Below, in pieces: positions 15,801 to 23,005 of a stretch of 64,000 bases of DNA (the first letter of the stretch is position 1; each line of letters opens with the position of its first letter). Origin of the DNA: Paracoccaceae bacterium (GTDB lineage Bacteria; Pseudomonadota; Alphaproteobacteria; Rhodobacterales; Rhodobacteraceae); assembly GCA_030148225.1 (NCBI GenBank), contig JASBTX010000020.1, positions 1 through 64,000 on the forward strand. Direction: 5' to 3'. The notes under the pieces were generated by a model. It ran no database searches. It was not told the origin of the DNA and saw only the letters and a program-made list of their open reading frames with translations. A program made the translations under genes and the position numbers.

Positions 15801-18339
15801 CCTGCCCCGCTATGACGGCACGGCGCTGATCACCGTCATGTCCAACCGGCTGATCGATATGAAGGCCGTGCCGGTGGTCGCGGGCGAGAACCTCGTCGAT
15901 CTTGATGTTACCGAAGCGTGGGGTGCGGGGGCCTATGTTACCGCACAGGTGGTCCGCCCGATGGATGTTCCGGCGGGCAGGAACCCGTCGCGGTCGATCG
16001 GCCTGTCCTATGCGGGTATCGATCCCGCGCCGAAACTGCTGACGGCGCGCTTTGACACCCCGGCCGAGGCCGCGCCGCGTCAAAGCCTTGTCGTGCCGCT
16101 CAGCGTTGAGGGTATCACTAAAGACAAACAGGCATTTGCCACCATTGCCGCAATTGATGTCGGCATACTGAACCTGACCGGTTTCGACAGCCCCGATCCG
16201 GCAGAGCATTATTTTGGCCAGCGCAAGCTGGGGATGGGCATCCGCGACATCTATGGGCGGCTGATCGACGGGCTGAACGGCGCGATGGGTCAGGTGCGTT
16301 CGGGCGGTGATCTGAGCCCGGGCCTCGGCACCCAGGCCCCGCCGCCGACCGAAGAGCTGGTCGCCTATTTCAGCGGGCCTGTCGCGGTGGGCGAGGATGG
16401 TATCGCGACCGCGGAATTCGATCTGCCGGAGTTCAATGGCACCGTGCGGTTGATGGCTGTCGTCTGGTCCGATGGCCGGATCGGCATGGCCGAGGCCGAT
16501 GTGCTGGTCCGCGACCCTGTTGTCATGACGGCCTCGCTGCCGCGTTTCATGGCCCCGGGCGACCGTTCTGTCCTCAGGCTGCAGCTGAACCACGCAACCG
16601 GTCCGGCAGGCCGTGTCGGGCTGGACCTTGTCGCCTCTGACGGGTTGTCACTGGACAGTTCAGGCATTCCCAGCGGGCTGGACCTGCCCACCGAAGGCTC
16701 GGCAGAGCTTTTGATCCCCCTGACCGCCGATGACACCGGCCTTCAGTCGCTCGAGATTGCCCTGACCACGCCGGGTGGCAGCGTGCTGACCAAAACACTC
16801 AGCCTGCCGGTCGGGTTCAACGATCCCGAAACTGTGCGCACATCGCGGCTGGAACTGGCAGCGGGGCAGCAACTGACGCTGGATGAAAACGTCTTTGACG
16901 GGTTTGCGCCCGGCACCGGGCGGGCGGTTCTGACCGCCGGGCCGCTTGGCCGGTTCGATGCGCCGGGCCTTCTGGAAACGCTGGACCGGTATCCCTATGG
17001 CTGCACCGAACAACTGACATCGCGGGCGATGCCGCTCTTGTATTTCGATCAGGTCGCCGATGTCATGGGGCTGGGCAACCCGGACGAGATCGGCAACCGC
17101 ATTCAGCTGGCGCTCAGCGAAATCCTGACGCGTCAGGCGGCAAATGGCAGCTTTGGCCTCTGGTCAGCCAACAGCGGTGATCTCTGGCTTTCGGCCTATG
17201 TCACCGATTTCCTGAGCCGCGCCAAAATCCGTGGCCATGATGTTCCCGAACGGGCGCTGCGCATGGCGCTGGACAATCTGCGCAACCGCGCCAACATCTA
17301 TCCCGATTTCGATCTGGGCGGAGAGGACCTTGCCTATGCGCTGATGGTACTGGCGCGCGAAGGCGCGGCCTCGGTCAGTGATCTGCGCTATTATGCCGAT
17401 GTCAAGGCGCAGTCCTTTACCTCGCCCCTGGCACTGGCCCAGCTGGGATCGGCGTTGGCCGCGTATGGCGATCAGACCCGCGCCGACGCCCTGTTCGCGG
17501 ACGCATCCCGCCGCATTGCAGGCCGCAGCGTACCGGATGACACCAATCTCTGGCGCATCGATTACGGCACCGATCTCAGGGATACAGCCGCCGTGCTGAC
17601 GCTCGCGGTCGAGGCCGGATCGACAGCGATTGATCGGGATTTACTGGCAGACCGCGTCGCATTGGCCACCGGGCGCGCACCCTCGACGCAAGAGGCGCTC
17701 TGGTCACTCATGGCAGCCAATGCGCTGATCGATCAGAACCGGATGAGCCCGCTTACCGTCAATGGCAGCGCACCGGATGGGCCGATGATCCGGGTGCTGG
17801 AACAGGCCGCACTGGCCCCGATTTCCGTTGCCAACACCTCGGACCGGGATGAAACCCTGACCATATCGGCCTTCGGCATCCCAGACACGCCGCTCAGGCG
17901 GGGCGGCAACGGCTTTGACATCGACCGGGCCTATTACACGCTGGACGGGCAAGAGGCCGATCCGTCATCGCTCAGGCAGGGGGACAGGCTGGTCACCGTG
18001 CTGACCGTCACACCCTTCGAATATGTCGAGGCGCGGCTGATGATCAACGATCCGCTGCCCGCCGGTTTCGAGATCGACAACCCCAACCTGTTGCAGGCTG
18101 GCGATATCAGCAGCCTCGACTGGCTGTCGCCCGAAACCGAAACCCGCATGACCGAGTTCAGGCAGGATCGCTTCCTCGCGGCTGTTGACTGGCGTTCGGA
18201 CGGGCGTATTCAACTGGCCTATATCGTGCGGGCGGTCGCGCCCGGGGCGTTTCATCATCCCGCCGCGCTGGTCGAGGATATGTACAGGCCTCAGTTCCGC
18301 GCCTGGACTGATGCCGGTCGCGTGACCATCACCGAATGA
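12886..18339 (+). CDS. Alpha-2-macroglobulin family protein with N-terminal PAN/Apple-like domain
   Basis: A giant exported protein of 1817 residues. A signal peptide (residues 1-22, ending GWA) is followed by a PAN/Apple-like module (about 25-95, with several Cys), then the MG domains and an alpha-2-macroglobulin core. The thioester motif YGCTEQ is intact, with the Cys near residue 1373, so it should be able to form the Cys-Gln bond that traps attacking proteases. Bacterial homologues protect the periplasm together with PBP1C. Here pbpC follows with an ATGA overlap. ATG 12886 has a GGAGGGCGG site; the longer frame from 12802 is rejected. No lipobox Cys is seen at the signal cleavage site. 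Confidence 0.93.
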   Translation: MYRIFTIFASFFTVLSTPGWADMTYVPDRRVTVSSDVDYIGTDLRQLFDITYAGCERACLEDESCVAFTYNSRSNACFPKSAVGSEEQFTGAFSARVLTADPAIVAASEDRAAELSFLTRSDLEAAVKQARSLGSFNLTNGYSAEEWLNSARRARAGGNIERAINQTAAALTLTDAADQWVELAQHNLDMSPAKNAEKRNFRRAALSSAINGYLRTASPATRTSALIVMATALEDLGRGRVMIPALRLAQELQPRDDTQIMLDDAIGKYGFRVVETTVESDAEAPRICAVFSDNLITRGTDYTPFVQLPEAGLSVDVTARKLCVSGVRHGERYRISLRQGLPAADGESLAKTVALTQYVRDRSPAVRFPGRAYVLPRTADAGIPVITVNLTELDLTLRRVSDRNIVRSMQENFFGRPLDMYEDELFEAEIAEVVWTGTGKVRQEINRDMTTRLPMGEVVADLPAGIYALRASVPGVDEDDTLPATQWFVISDIGTTSYSGVDGLHVFARSLNTATAKPGVEVELISNANAVLGRAVTDEQGYARFAPGLIRGTGAAAPALLTLRQGEDDIAFLSLRDAEFDLSDRGVEGRPPAPPVDVFLTTDRGAYRAGETVFATALTRDEKAMAITGLPVTAVLNRPDGVEYSRHISVDDLAGGHVFELPIAGNAPRGTWSLAVYADVDAAPLATSRFLVEDFLPERIDFDMSLASEVVIPNEFAELSIDARYLFGAPAAGLPLEGEVRLSPKSTLEDFPGYRFGRADQFFSSVSNGMFNDDGTDPEGRAEIGVLVPAIAEIDRPMVAEFVMRLSEGSGRPVERRIDFPVAPVSEIIGIRPDFEGTLPEGTEAGFSVIALNPDLDRTEMQVDYVVNRIERRYQWYSLYGNWNWDVSTTRTRVANGTAAIPAGEPLEIRVPVDWGNYEILIERTDGTYTAASREFSAGWFATADSSATPDMLELSLDKEVYAAGETARLRLLPRYDGTALITVMSNRLIDMKAVPVVAGENLVDLDVTEAWGAGAYVTAQVVRPMDVPAGRNPSRSIGLSYAGIDPAPKLLTARFDTPAEAAPRQSLVVPLSVEGITKDKQAFATIAAIDVGILNLTGFDSPDPAEHYFGQRKLGMGIRDIYGRLIDGLNGAMGQVRSGGDLSPGLGTQAPPPTEELVAYFSGPVAVGEDGIATAEFDLPEFNGTVRLMAVVWSDGRIGMAEADVLVRDPVVMTASLPRFMAPGDRSVLRLQLNHATGPAGRVGLDLVASDGLSLDSSGIPSGLDLPTEGSAELLIPLTADDTGLQSLEIALTTPGGSVLTKTLSLPVGFNDPETVRTSRLELAAGQQLTLDENVFDGFAPGTGRAVLTAGPLGRFDAPGLLETLDRYPYGCTEQLTSRAMPLLYFDQVADVMGLGNPDEIGNRIQLALSEILTRQAANGSFGLWSANSGDLWLSAYVTDFLSRAKIRGHDVPERALRMALDNLRNRANIYPDFDLGGEDLAYALMVLAREGAASVSDLRYYADVKAQSFTSPLALAQLGSALAAYGDQTRADALFADASRRIAGRSVPDDTNLWRIDYGTDLRDTAAVLTLAVEAGSTAIDRDLLADRVALATGRAPSTQEALWSLMAANALIDQNRMSPLTVNGSAPDGPMIRVLEQAALAPISVANTSDRDETLTISAFGIPDTPLRRGGNGFDIDRAYYTLDGQEADPSSLRQGDRLVTVLTVTPFEYVEARLMINDPLPAGFEIDNPNLLQAGDISSLDWLSPETETRMTEFRQDRFLAAVDWRSDGRIQLAYIVRAVAPGAFHHPAALVEDMYRPQFRAWTDAGRVTITE

Positions 18340-20381
18340 GGGCGCATCACCTCGTCTTCGCCCTGTGGCTGGTAATGGCCATGACGGGTTGGGGCATGGA
18401 CCGTTTCCGTGCCTGGATCGCGACGACGGATATGCCGCCCCTGATGGTCGAGACCGGCGTCGAAATCCGCGACCGCGACGGCCTGTTGCTCAGGCCCTAT
18501 ACCGTTGCAGACGGGCGCTGGCGGCTGGCCACGACAGCCGGTGCGGTTGATCCGGACTATCTGCGGATGCTGATCGCCTATGAAGACAGGCGGTTTTACC
18601 GTCACGGCGGTGTCGATTTCCGGGCACTGGGCAGATCGCTCTGGCAGGCGGTTCTGAATGGCCGGGTCGTTTCAGGTGGCTCGACACTGACGATGCAGAC
18701 GGCGCGCCTGCTGGAAGAAGGCCCCACCGGCCGGATCGATGGTAAATTGCGCCAGATGCGCGTTGCCTGGGCGCTTGAGCGGCGCCTGTCGAAGCCACAG
18801 ATCCTTGATCTCTATCTGCAGCTTGCCCCCATGGGTGGCAATATCGAAGGTGTCCGCGCCGCCAGCCTGACCTATTTCGGCAAGGAACCTCGGCGGTTGA
18901 GCACGGCCGAGGCCGCCCTTCTGGTGGCGCTGCCGCAATCGCCCGAGGCGCGTCGGCCCGACCGCTTTCCCGATGCGGCCCGTATTGGGCGGGACCGCGT
19001 GCTAAGCCGCGTGGCGGCGGCAGGCATTCTGACCGAAGAGGCCCTCGTGGCGGCACGTGCGGAGAAACTGCCGGAAGAACGACGCGCCTTTCCCCAATTT
19101 GCCGCGCATCTCGCTGACCGGATCGTCAGCGGCACGCCGCTGGGCCAGATTCATCGTACGACAATCAGGCGCGAGGTGCAGGCATCGCTCGAGGCGCTTG
19201 CCGCATCTGCCGTTTCGGGCGGGGACCAGAACCTGCAAATCGCGCTGATGGTTGCCGATTACCAGACCGGCGCGCTGATTGCCTCTGTCGGGTCGGGCGG
19301 CTACCGCGCCGACCAAAGGCTTGGTTTTCTGGATATGACACAGGCGGTCCGCTCGCCCGGTTCAACGCTCAAACCGCTGATTTACGGTCTGGGTTTCAGC
19401 GATGGGCTGATCCATCCCGAAACCCTGATCGAGGACCGGCCGTCACGCTTTGGCGATTATGAACCCCAGAATTTCGACAAAAGTTTCCGCGGTACAATCC
19501 GGATACGCGACGCCCTGACCCAATCGCTGAATATCCCGGCGGTTGCCGTGCTCGAGCAGTTGGGCGCGGCGCGCCTGATGAATGCGATGCGCAAATCGGG
19601 GGCCGATCCCGTTATCCCGGGCAGCCAGCCCGGCCTTGCGATAGCCCTTGGCGGCATCGGCATGACGCTCGAGGATCTGCTGCGCATCTACGGCACGATT
19701 GCCCGTGGCGGGCTGGTCATGCCGCTGAATGTGGTCAGCGAAACAGTGGACCCTGACCCGCCCCTGCGGATACTCTCGCCCGAGGCTGCATGGCAGGTCG
19801 GCAATATTCTCGAGGCACTGCCAAGGCCCCGGAATGCACCGAATGCCACGGTGGCCTACAAAACCGGGACGAGCTATGGCCACCGCGATGCCTGGGCCGT
19901 CGGATTTGACGGCAGGCATGTGGTTGGGGTCTGGATGGGGCGGGCCGATGGCACCCCCATACCCGGCGCCTTTGGCGGCGATCTGGCGGCACCGGTCCTG
20001 TTTGACGCCTTTGCCCGGCTGGGCATGCCCGTGGCGGCGCTTGACCCACCGCCGCCCGCCACGATCATCACCTCCAACGCCAATCTGCCGCTGCCGCTGC
20101 GGCGCTTCGAAAACCGGGGGGCGGCCTTCCGTGATGATATCGACGCGCCGAAAATCATCTTTCCGCCCGACAACGCCCGGGTCGAATCCGGTGGTACGGG
20201 GCTGGTGGCGCGATTGCGCGACGGGGCGGCGCCATTCACGTGGCTGGCCAATGGCGAACCGATCCTGCTAGGATCGCGCGACCGGCAGGTTCAGTTTGAC
20301 GATCTGGGCAGGGGATTCGTCGATCTGACGGTCATCGATGCTAAGGGTCGCGCCACGCGCTCCTCGTTCGAACTAAACTGA
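18336..20381 (+). CDS. pbpC: Penicillin-binding protein 1C
   Basis: A 681-residue bifunctional peptidoglycan synthase. A short N-terminal membrane anchor is followed by a GT51 glycosyltransferase domain (catalytic Glu in AYEDRRFYRHGGVD). The transpeptidase domain has Ser343-x2-Lys346 in SPGSTLKP, an SLN motif and a KTGTS box near residue 509. A C-terminal BiPBP_C domain binds macroglobulin-type partners in other bacteria. The start ATG overlaps the stop of the alpha-2-macroglobulin gene, so translation is coupled. Together they form the conserved periplasmic repair/defence pair. Its last nine bases overlap the convergent bigR-like gene. Confidence 0.95.
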   Translation: MRAHHLVFALWLVMAMTGWGMDRFRAWIATTDMPPLMVETGVEIRDRDGLLLRPYTVADGRWRLATTAGAVDPDYLRMLIAYEDRRFYRHGGVDFRALGRSLWQAVLNGRVVSGGSTLTMQTARLLEEGPTGRIDGKLRQMRVAWALERRLSKPQILDLYLQLAPMGGNIEGVRAASLTYFGKEPRRLSTAEAALLVALPQSPEARRPDRFPDAARIGRDRVLSRVAAAGILTEEALVAARAEKLPEERRAFPQFAAHLADRIVSGTPLGQIHRTTIRREVQASLEALAASAVSGGDQNLQIALMVADYQTGALIASVGSGGYRADQRLGFLDMTQAVRSPGSTLKPLIYGLGFSDGLIHPETLIEDRPSRFGDYEPQNFDKSFRGTIRIRDALTQSLNIPAVAVLEQLGAARLMNAMRKSGADPVIPGSQPGLAIALGGIGMTLEDLLRIYGTIARGGLVMPLNVVSETVDPDPPLRILSPEAAWQVGNILEALPRPRNAPNATVAYKTGTSYGHRDAWAVGFDGRHVVGVWMGRADGTPIPGAFGGDLAAPVLFDAFARLGMPVAALDPPPPATIITSNANLPLPLRRFENRGAAFRDDIDAPKIIFPPDNARVESGGTGLVARLRDGAAPFTWLANGEPILLGSRDRQVQFDDLGRGFVDLTVIDAKGRATRSSFELN

Positions 20382-20744
20382 TGACGGCCCGTCCGCGCAA
20401 AAGCGGCCATAAAGCAGCATGATCAGTTTCAGCACCATTTCATCGGCAATTGAATATCGGATCTGACGGCCTTCGCGGCGTGATGTCAGGATCCCTTCTG
20501 ATTTCAGACGGGTCAGGTGCTGTGACACCGCAGACTGACTCGCACCGACCTGGGCTTCGATTTCAGCCACGGACAATTCACCCTGTACAAGGCAGCAAAG
20601 CACCTTCAGCCGATCGCGATGTGCCAGCGATTTCAGGAAATTGGCCGCCCGCTCGGGCGCATCCGAATCCGCGCCGGCAAACAGGGCAAGCGCCGTATCG
20701 GGAGGGGATGCCATGTGTTCCATTTGCGTCATATTCGCCGTCAT
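20373..20744 (-). CDS. bigR: ArsR-family sulfide/persulfide-sensing repressor (BigR/SqrR type)
   Basis: A winged-helix ArsR/SmtB repressor of about 123 residues. The DNA-recognition helix is in VGASQSAVSQHLTRLKSEG. Two cysteine positions match the redox pair of BigR/SqrR: Cys50 (followed by a second Cys51) in the LKVLCC helix and Cys116 in the C-terminal helix LYGRFC. In the family these form a di- or tetrasulfide with persulfides and release DNA. The gene is divergent from the persulfide dioxygenase, and two identical-spacing palindromes lie between them. ATG 20744 is chosen; a GTG at 20753 would add three residues. The extra adjacent Cys51 is unusual. Confidence 0.88.
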   Translation of the reverse strand: MTANMTQMEHMASPPDTALALFAGADSDAPERAANFLKSLAHRDRLKVLCCLVQGELSVAEIEAQVGASQSAVSQHLTRLKSEGILTSRREGRQIRYSIADEMVLKLIMLLYGRFCADGPSSV

Positions 20745-20774
20745 TTCTGGCACTGACCTAAGCGGCGTTTCAAA

Positions 20775-20794
20775 ATATTACAAGTTCTTAATAT
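20775..20794. promoter_or_regulatory. BigR-type operator, copy 1
   Basis: A perfect inverted repeat ATATTA-N8-TAATAT lies 30 bp from the bigR start and shares its half-sites and spacing exactly with the second palindrome at 20813-20838. The pair sits in the divergent promoter region and probably gives autoregulation of bigR. Confidence 0.7.
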
Positions 20795-20812
20795 ATTTTC
20801 ATTCAGGGCATT

Positions 20813-20838
20813 GACATATTACGCAATTCTAATATGTC
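20813..20838. promoter_or_regulatory. BigR-type operator, copy 2, overlapping the blh promoter
   Basis: GACATATTA-N8-TAATATGTC is a perfect 9-bp inverted repeat whose core ATATTA-N8-TAATAT equals copy 1. It overlaps a TTGACA at 20811-20816 with a weak TATGTC 16 bases later, so a bound repressor would block RNA polymerase at the dioxygenase promoter. Confidence 0.75.
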
Positions 20839-20864
20839 ACCTCCATACCGATTGGAGATCACCG

Positions 20865-21728
20865 ATGAAACCCGACGTTACACCCTTTTTCGACGAAGAG
20901 ACGTTTACCGCGTCATTCGTCGTAACCGATCCCGAAACCCGGCACTGTGCCATCATCGATTCCGTGCTGGATTTCGACTATGCCTCCGGACGGACGGATT
21001 TCAAATCTGCCGATACCATCATCGCATATGTCCGCAAGAACGACCTGATTGTCGACTGGGTTCTCGAAACCCACGTTCACGCCGACCACCTGAGCGCCGC
21101 ACCCTATCTGCAAGAGCAGCTGGGCGGTAAGATCGGCATCGGCGAAAACATCACCGTCGTTCAGGATACCTTTGGCAAGGTCTTCAACGAAGGGACCGAG
21201 TTCCAGCGCGACGGCAGCCAGTTCGACAGCCTGTTTACCGAGGGCGATACGTTCAGGATCGGCAATCTGGAGGCAAGCGTGTTGCACACGCCCGGCCACA
21301 CGCCCGCCTGTCTGACCTATTTGGTGGGCGATGCCGCATTTGTCGGGGATACATTGTTCATGCCTGATTTCGGCACCGCGCGGGCGGATTTCCCTGGCGG
21401 CTCGGCCAACGCGCTCTATCACTCGATCCAGAAACTTTTCACGCTGCCGGATGAAACCCGTGTCTTTGTCGGGCATGATTACAAGGCACCGGGCCGTGAT
21501 GTCTTTGCCTGGGAAACCACCATCGGCGAAGAAAAAGCCCGCAACAAACATGTCGGTGCCGGTGCCACCGAAGAGGCCTTCGTCGAGATGCGCAACAAGC
21601 GGGATTCCGAACTGGCCATGCCGCGCCTGATCGTGCCGTCCTTGCAGATCAACATGCGCGCCGGCCAGATGCCACCAGCCGAGGATGACGGCGACGTCTA
21701 CCTCAAGGTTCCCGTCAACAAGTTGTAA
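20865..21728 (+). CDS. blh: Persulfide dioxygenase (Blh/ETHE1-like MBL-fold hydrolase)
   Basis: A 287-residue metallo-beta-lactamase-fold enzyme of the ETHE1/persulfide-dioxygenase group, which oxidises glutathione persulfide to sulfite and glutathione using a mononuclear iron. The HxHxDH motif is His70-Val-His72-Ala-Asp74-His75 (ETHVHADHLS); further ligands occur in HTPGHTPA and VGHDYKAPGRD. ATG 20865 follows TTGGAGATC; the start at 20811 would lie in the operator. It is the first gene of the five-gene sulfide operon and is controlled by the flanking palindromes. The family is known as Blh in BigR operons. Confidence 0.9.
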   Translation: MKPDVTPFFDEETFTASFVVTDPETRHCAIIDSVLDFDYASGRTDFKSADTIIAYVRKNDLIVDWVLETHVHADHLSAAPYLQEQLGGKIGIGENITVVQDTFGKVFNEGTEFQRDGSQFDSLFTEGDTFRIGNLEASVLHTPGHTPACLTYLVGDAAFVGDTLFMPDFGTARADFPGGSANALYHSIQKLFTLPDETRVFVGHDYKAPGRDVFAWETTIGEEKARNKHVGAGATEEAFVEMRNKRDSELAMPRLIVPSLQINMRAGQMPPAEDDGDVYLKVPVNKL

Positions 21729-21732
21729 GATT

Positions 21733-22164
21733 ATGATTGAAACAAGTTACATCTATGGCCTCATCGGGGGGCTGATCATCGGCATCGCCGCAGCGCTTTA
21801 TCTTCTTGGCAATGGCCGCGTCATGGGCGCGAGCGGCATCATCGGCGGCCTTGTCGACGGCTCGGCCGGGCATGACCGGCGCGACCAGTTCATTTTCGTA
21901 CTGGGGCTCATCCTTGTCCCATGGCTGGTTATCCTGAGCTTTGATCTCGCGCCGAAAACCAACATCACCTCGAACCCGGTGATCATTGTCGCCGCAGGGC
22001 TGCTGGTCGGGTTCGGCGCACGGGTTGCAAATGGCTGCACCAGTGGCCACGGGGTGTGCGGCATCTCGCGCCTCTCGCCGCGCGGCATTGTTGCCACGCT
22101 CTTTTACCTCTTTTCCGGCGGTGTCAGCGTCCTTCTCTTCAAACATATCCTGGGGGTGATCTGA
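21733..22164 (+). CDS. YeeE/YedE family transporter half, N-type
   Basis: A 143-residue membrane protein with about four helices and the signature GFGARVANGCTSGHGVCG, typical of YeeE/YedE (TsuA-like) thiosulfate or sulfur-compound transporters. Conserved Cys in this motif carry sulfur transiently. It represents one half of the fold; the other half is the next gene (stop and start overlap as TGATG). ATG 21733 starts four bases after the dioxygenase stop. In BigR operons the pair is thought to move sulfite, thiosulfate or another sulfur species across the membrane; the direction is not established here. Confidence 0.88.
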   Translation: MIETSYIYGLIGGLIIGIAAALYLLGNGRVMGASGIIGGLVDGSAGHDRRDQFIFVLGLILVPWLVILSFDLAPKTNITSNPVIIVAAGLLVGFGARVANGCTSGHGVCGISRLSPRGIVATLFYLFSGGVSVLLFKHILGVI

Positions 22165-22589
22165 TGCGCGCAGTTATCGCACTGACAAGCGGCGGACTTT
22201 TTGGTCTTGGCCTCCTGATTTCCGGAATGGTCGATACCAACCGCGTGCAGGGATGGCTTGACATCTTTGGCGACTGGGACCCGACTCTGGCCTTTGTTCT
22301 GGGCGGTGCCATCATCCCCATGTTCTTTGCATGGCGGCTGGCCGATGGTGGGCGTACGCCCCGCGCCGGTGGCATGTTTCCCCCGCGCCCCAATCAGAAA
22401 ATCTCGCCCGAGCTGGCCATTGGTTCGCTGATTTTCGGCGCCGGTTGGGGCCTTGCCGGGCTTTGCCCCGGCCCGTCACTGGCGTCGCTGACGTTCGGCG
22501 GATGGGAAGGGTTATTGTTCCTTGCGGCGATGATCGTGGGGATGCTGATGGCGGTCCCGGTCAAACGCATGCGCGCGTCAACAACATGA
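22164..22589 (+). CDS. DUF6691 / YeeE-YedE family transporter half, C-type
   Basis: A 141-residue membrane protein, the complementary half of the split YeeE/YedE transporter. The motif GAGWGLAGLCPGPSLASL, with a conserved Cys, corresponds to the second sulfur-relay segment of fused homologues. Three to four helices are present and the C terminus is basic. The start overlaps the stop of the preceding half by one base, so the two are made in equal amounts. ATG 22586 of an alternative longer sulfurtransferase start overlaps its end. Confidence 0.87.
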   Translation: MRAVIALTSGGLFGLGLLISGMVDTNRVQGWLDIFGDWDPTLAFVLGGAIIPMFFAWRLADGGRTPRAGGMFPPRPNQKISPELAIGSLIFGAGWGLAGLCPGPSLASLTFGGWEGLLFLAAMIVGMLMAVPVKRMRASTT

Positions 22590-22597
22590 GGCTGGAA

Positions 22598-22933
22598 ATG
22601 GATATCAGGACACTGGCCCCCAACTTTGCCGTGGGTGCCCAGATCACGCTGAACGATCTGGATGAACTGGCCGCCAACGGTTTTACCCATGTCGTCTGCA
22701 ACCGGCCCGACAGTGAACACCCCGACGGCGCGGTATCGGCCAAAGTCGCCCGCGCCGCGCAGCAAAAGGGGCTGGGTTTCACCTACCTGCCGATCACGCC
22801 CGGCACGGAGCCGGCCGAACAGGCCGCCAAACTGGCCAGCCTGCTGTCACGACCGGGCGTCAGGGTCTTTGCCTATTGCAAGTCGGGGGCGCGCGCGGCC
22901 AGTGCCTGGTCGCTGGCCCACCAGACCAGCTGA
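22598..22933 (+). CDS. DUF442/TIGR01244 family sulfurtransferase
   Basis: A 111-residue cytoplasmic protein with the phosphatase-like rhodanese fold of the DUF442 family, often found fused to Blh as its N-terminal part. The active loop is YCKSGARAAS, with the Cys near residue 94 as sulfur acceptor, and VCNRPDSEHPDGA is the second conserved segment. I choose ATG 22598 (MDIRTLAP), which matches the usual family N terminus and has a GAGG six bases ahead. ATG 22586 would give four more residues and an ATGA overlap. Here the domain is free-standing instead of fused to the dioxygenase. Confidence 0.82.
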   Translation: MDIRTLAPNFAVGAQITLNDLDELAANGFTHVVCNRPDSEHPDGAVSAKVARAAQQKGLGFTYLPITPGTEPAEQAAKLASLLSRPGVRVFAYCKSGARAASAWSLAHQTS

Positions 22934-23005
22934 CAATCGCCGCAGGGGGCCGCCAGAATGGCGACTTCCGATCCGGCCTCACATCACCACGCGAAAGGAC
23001 GCCTG

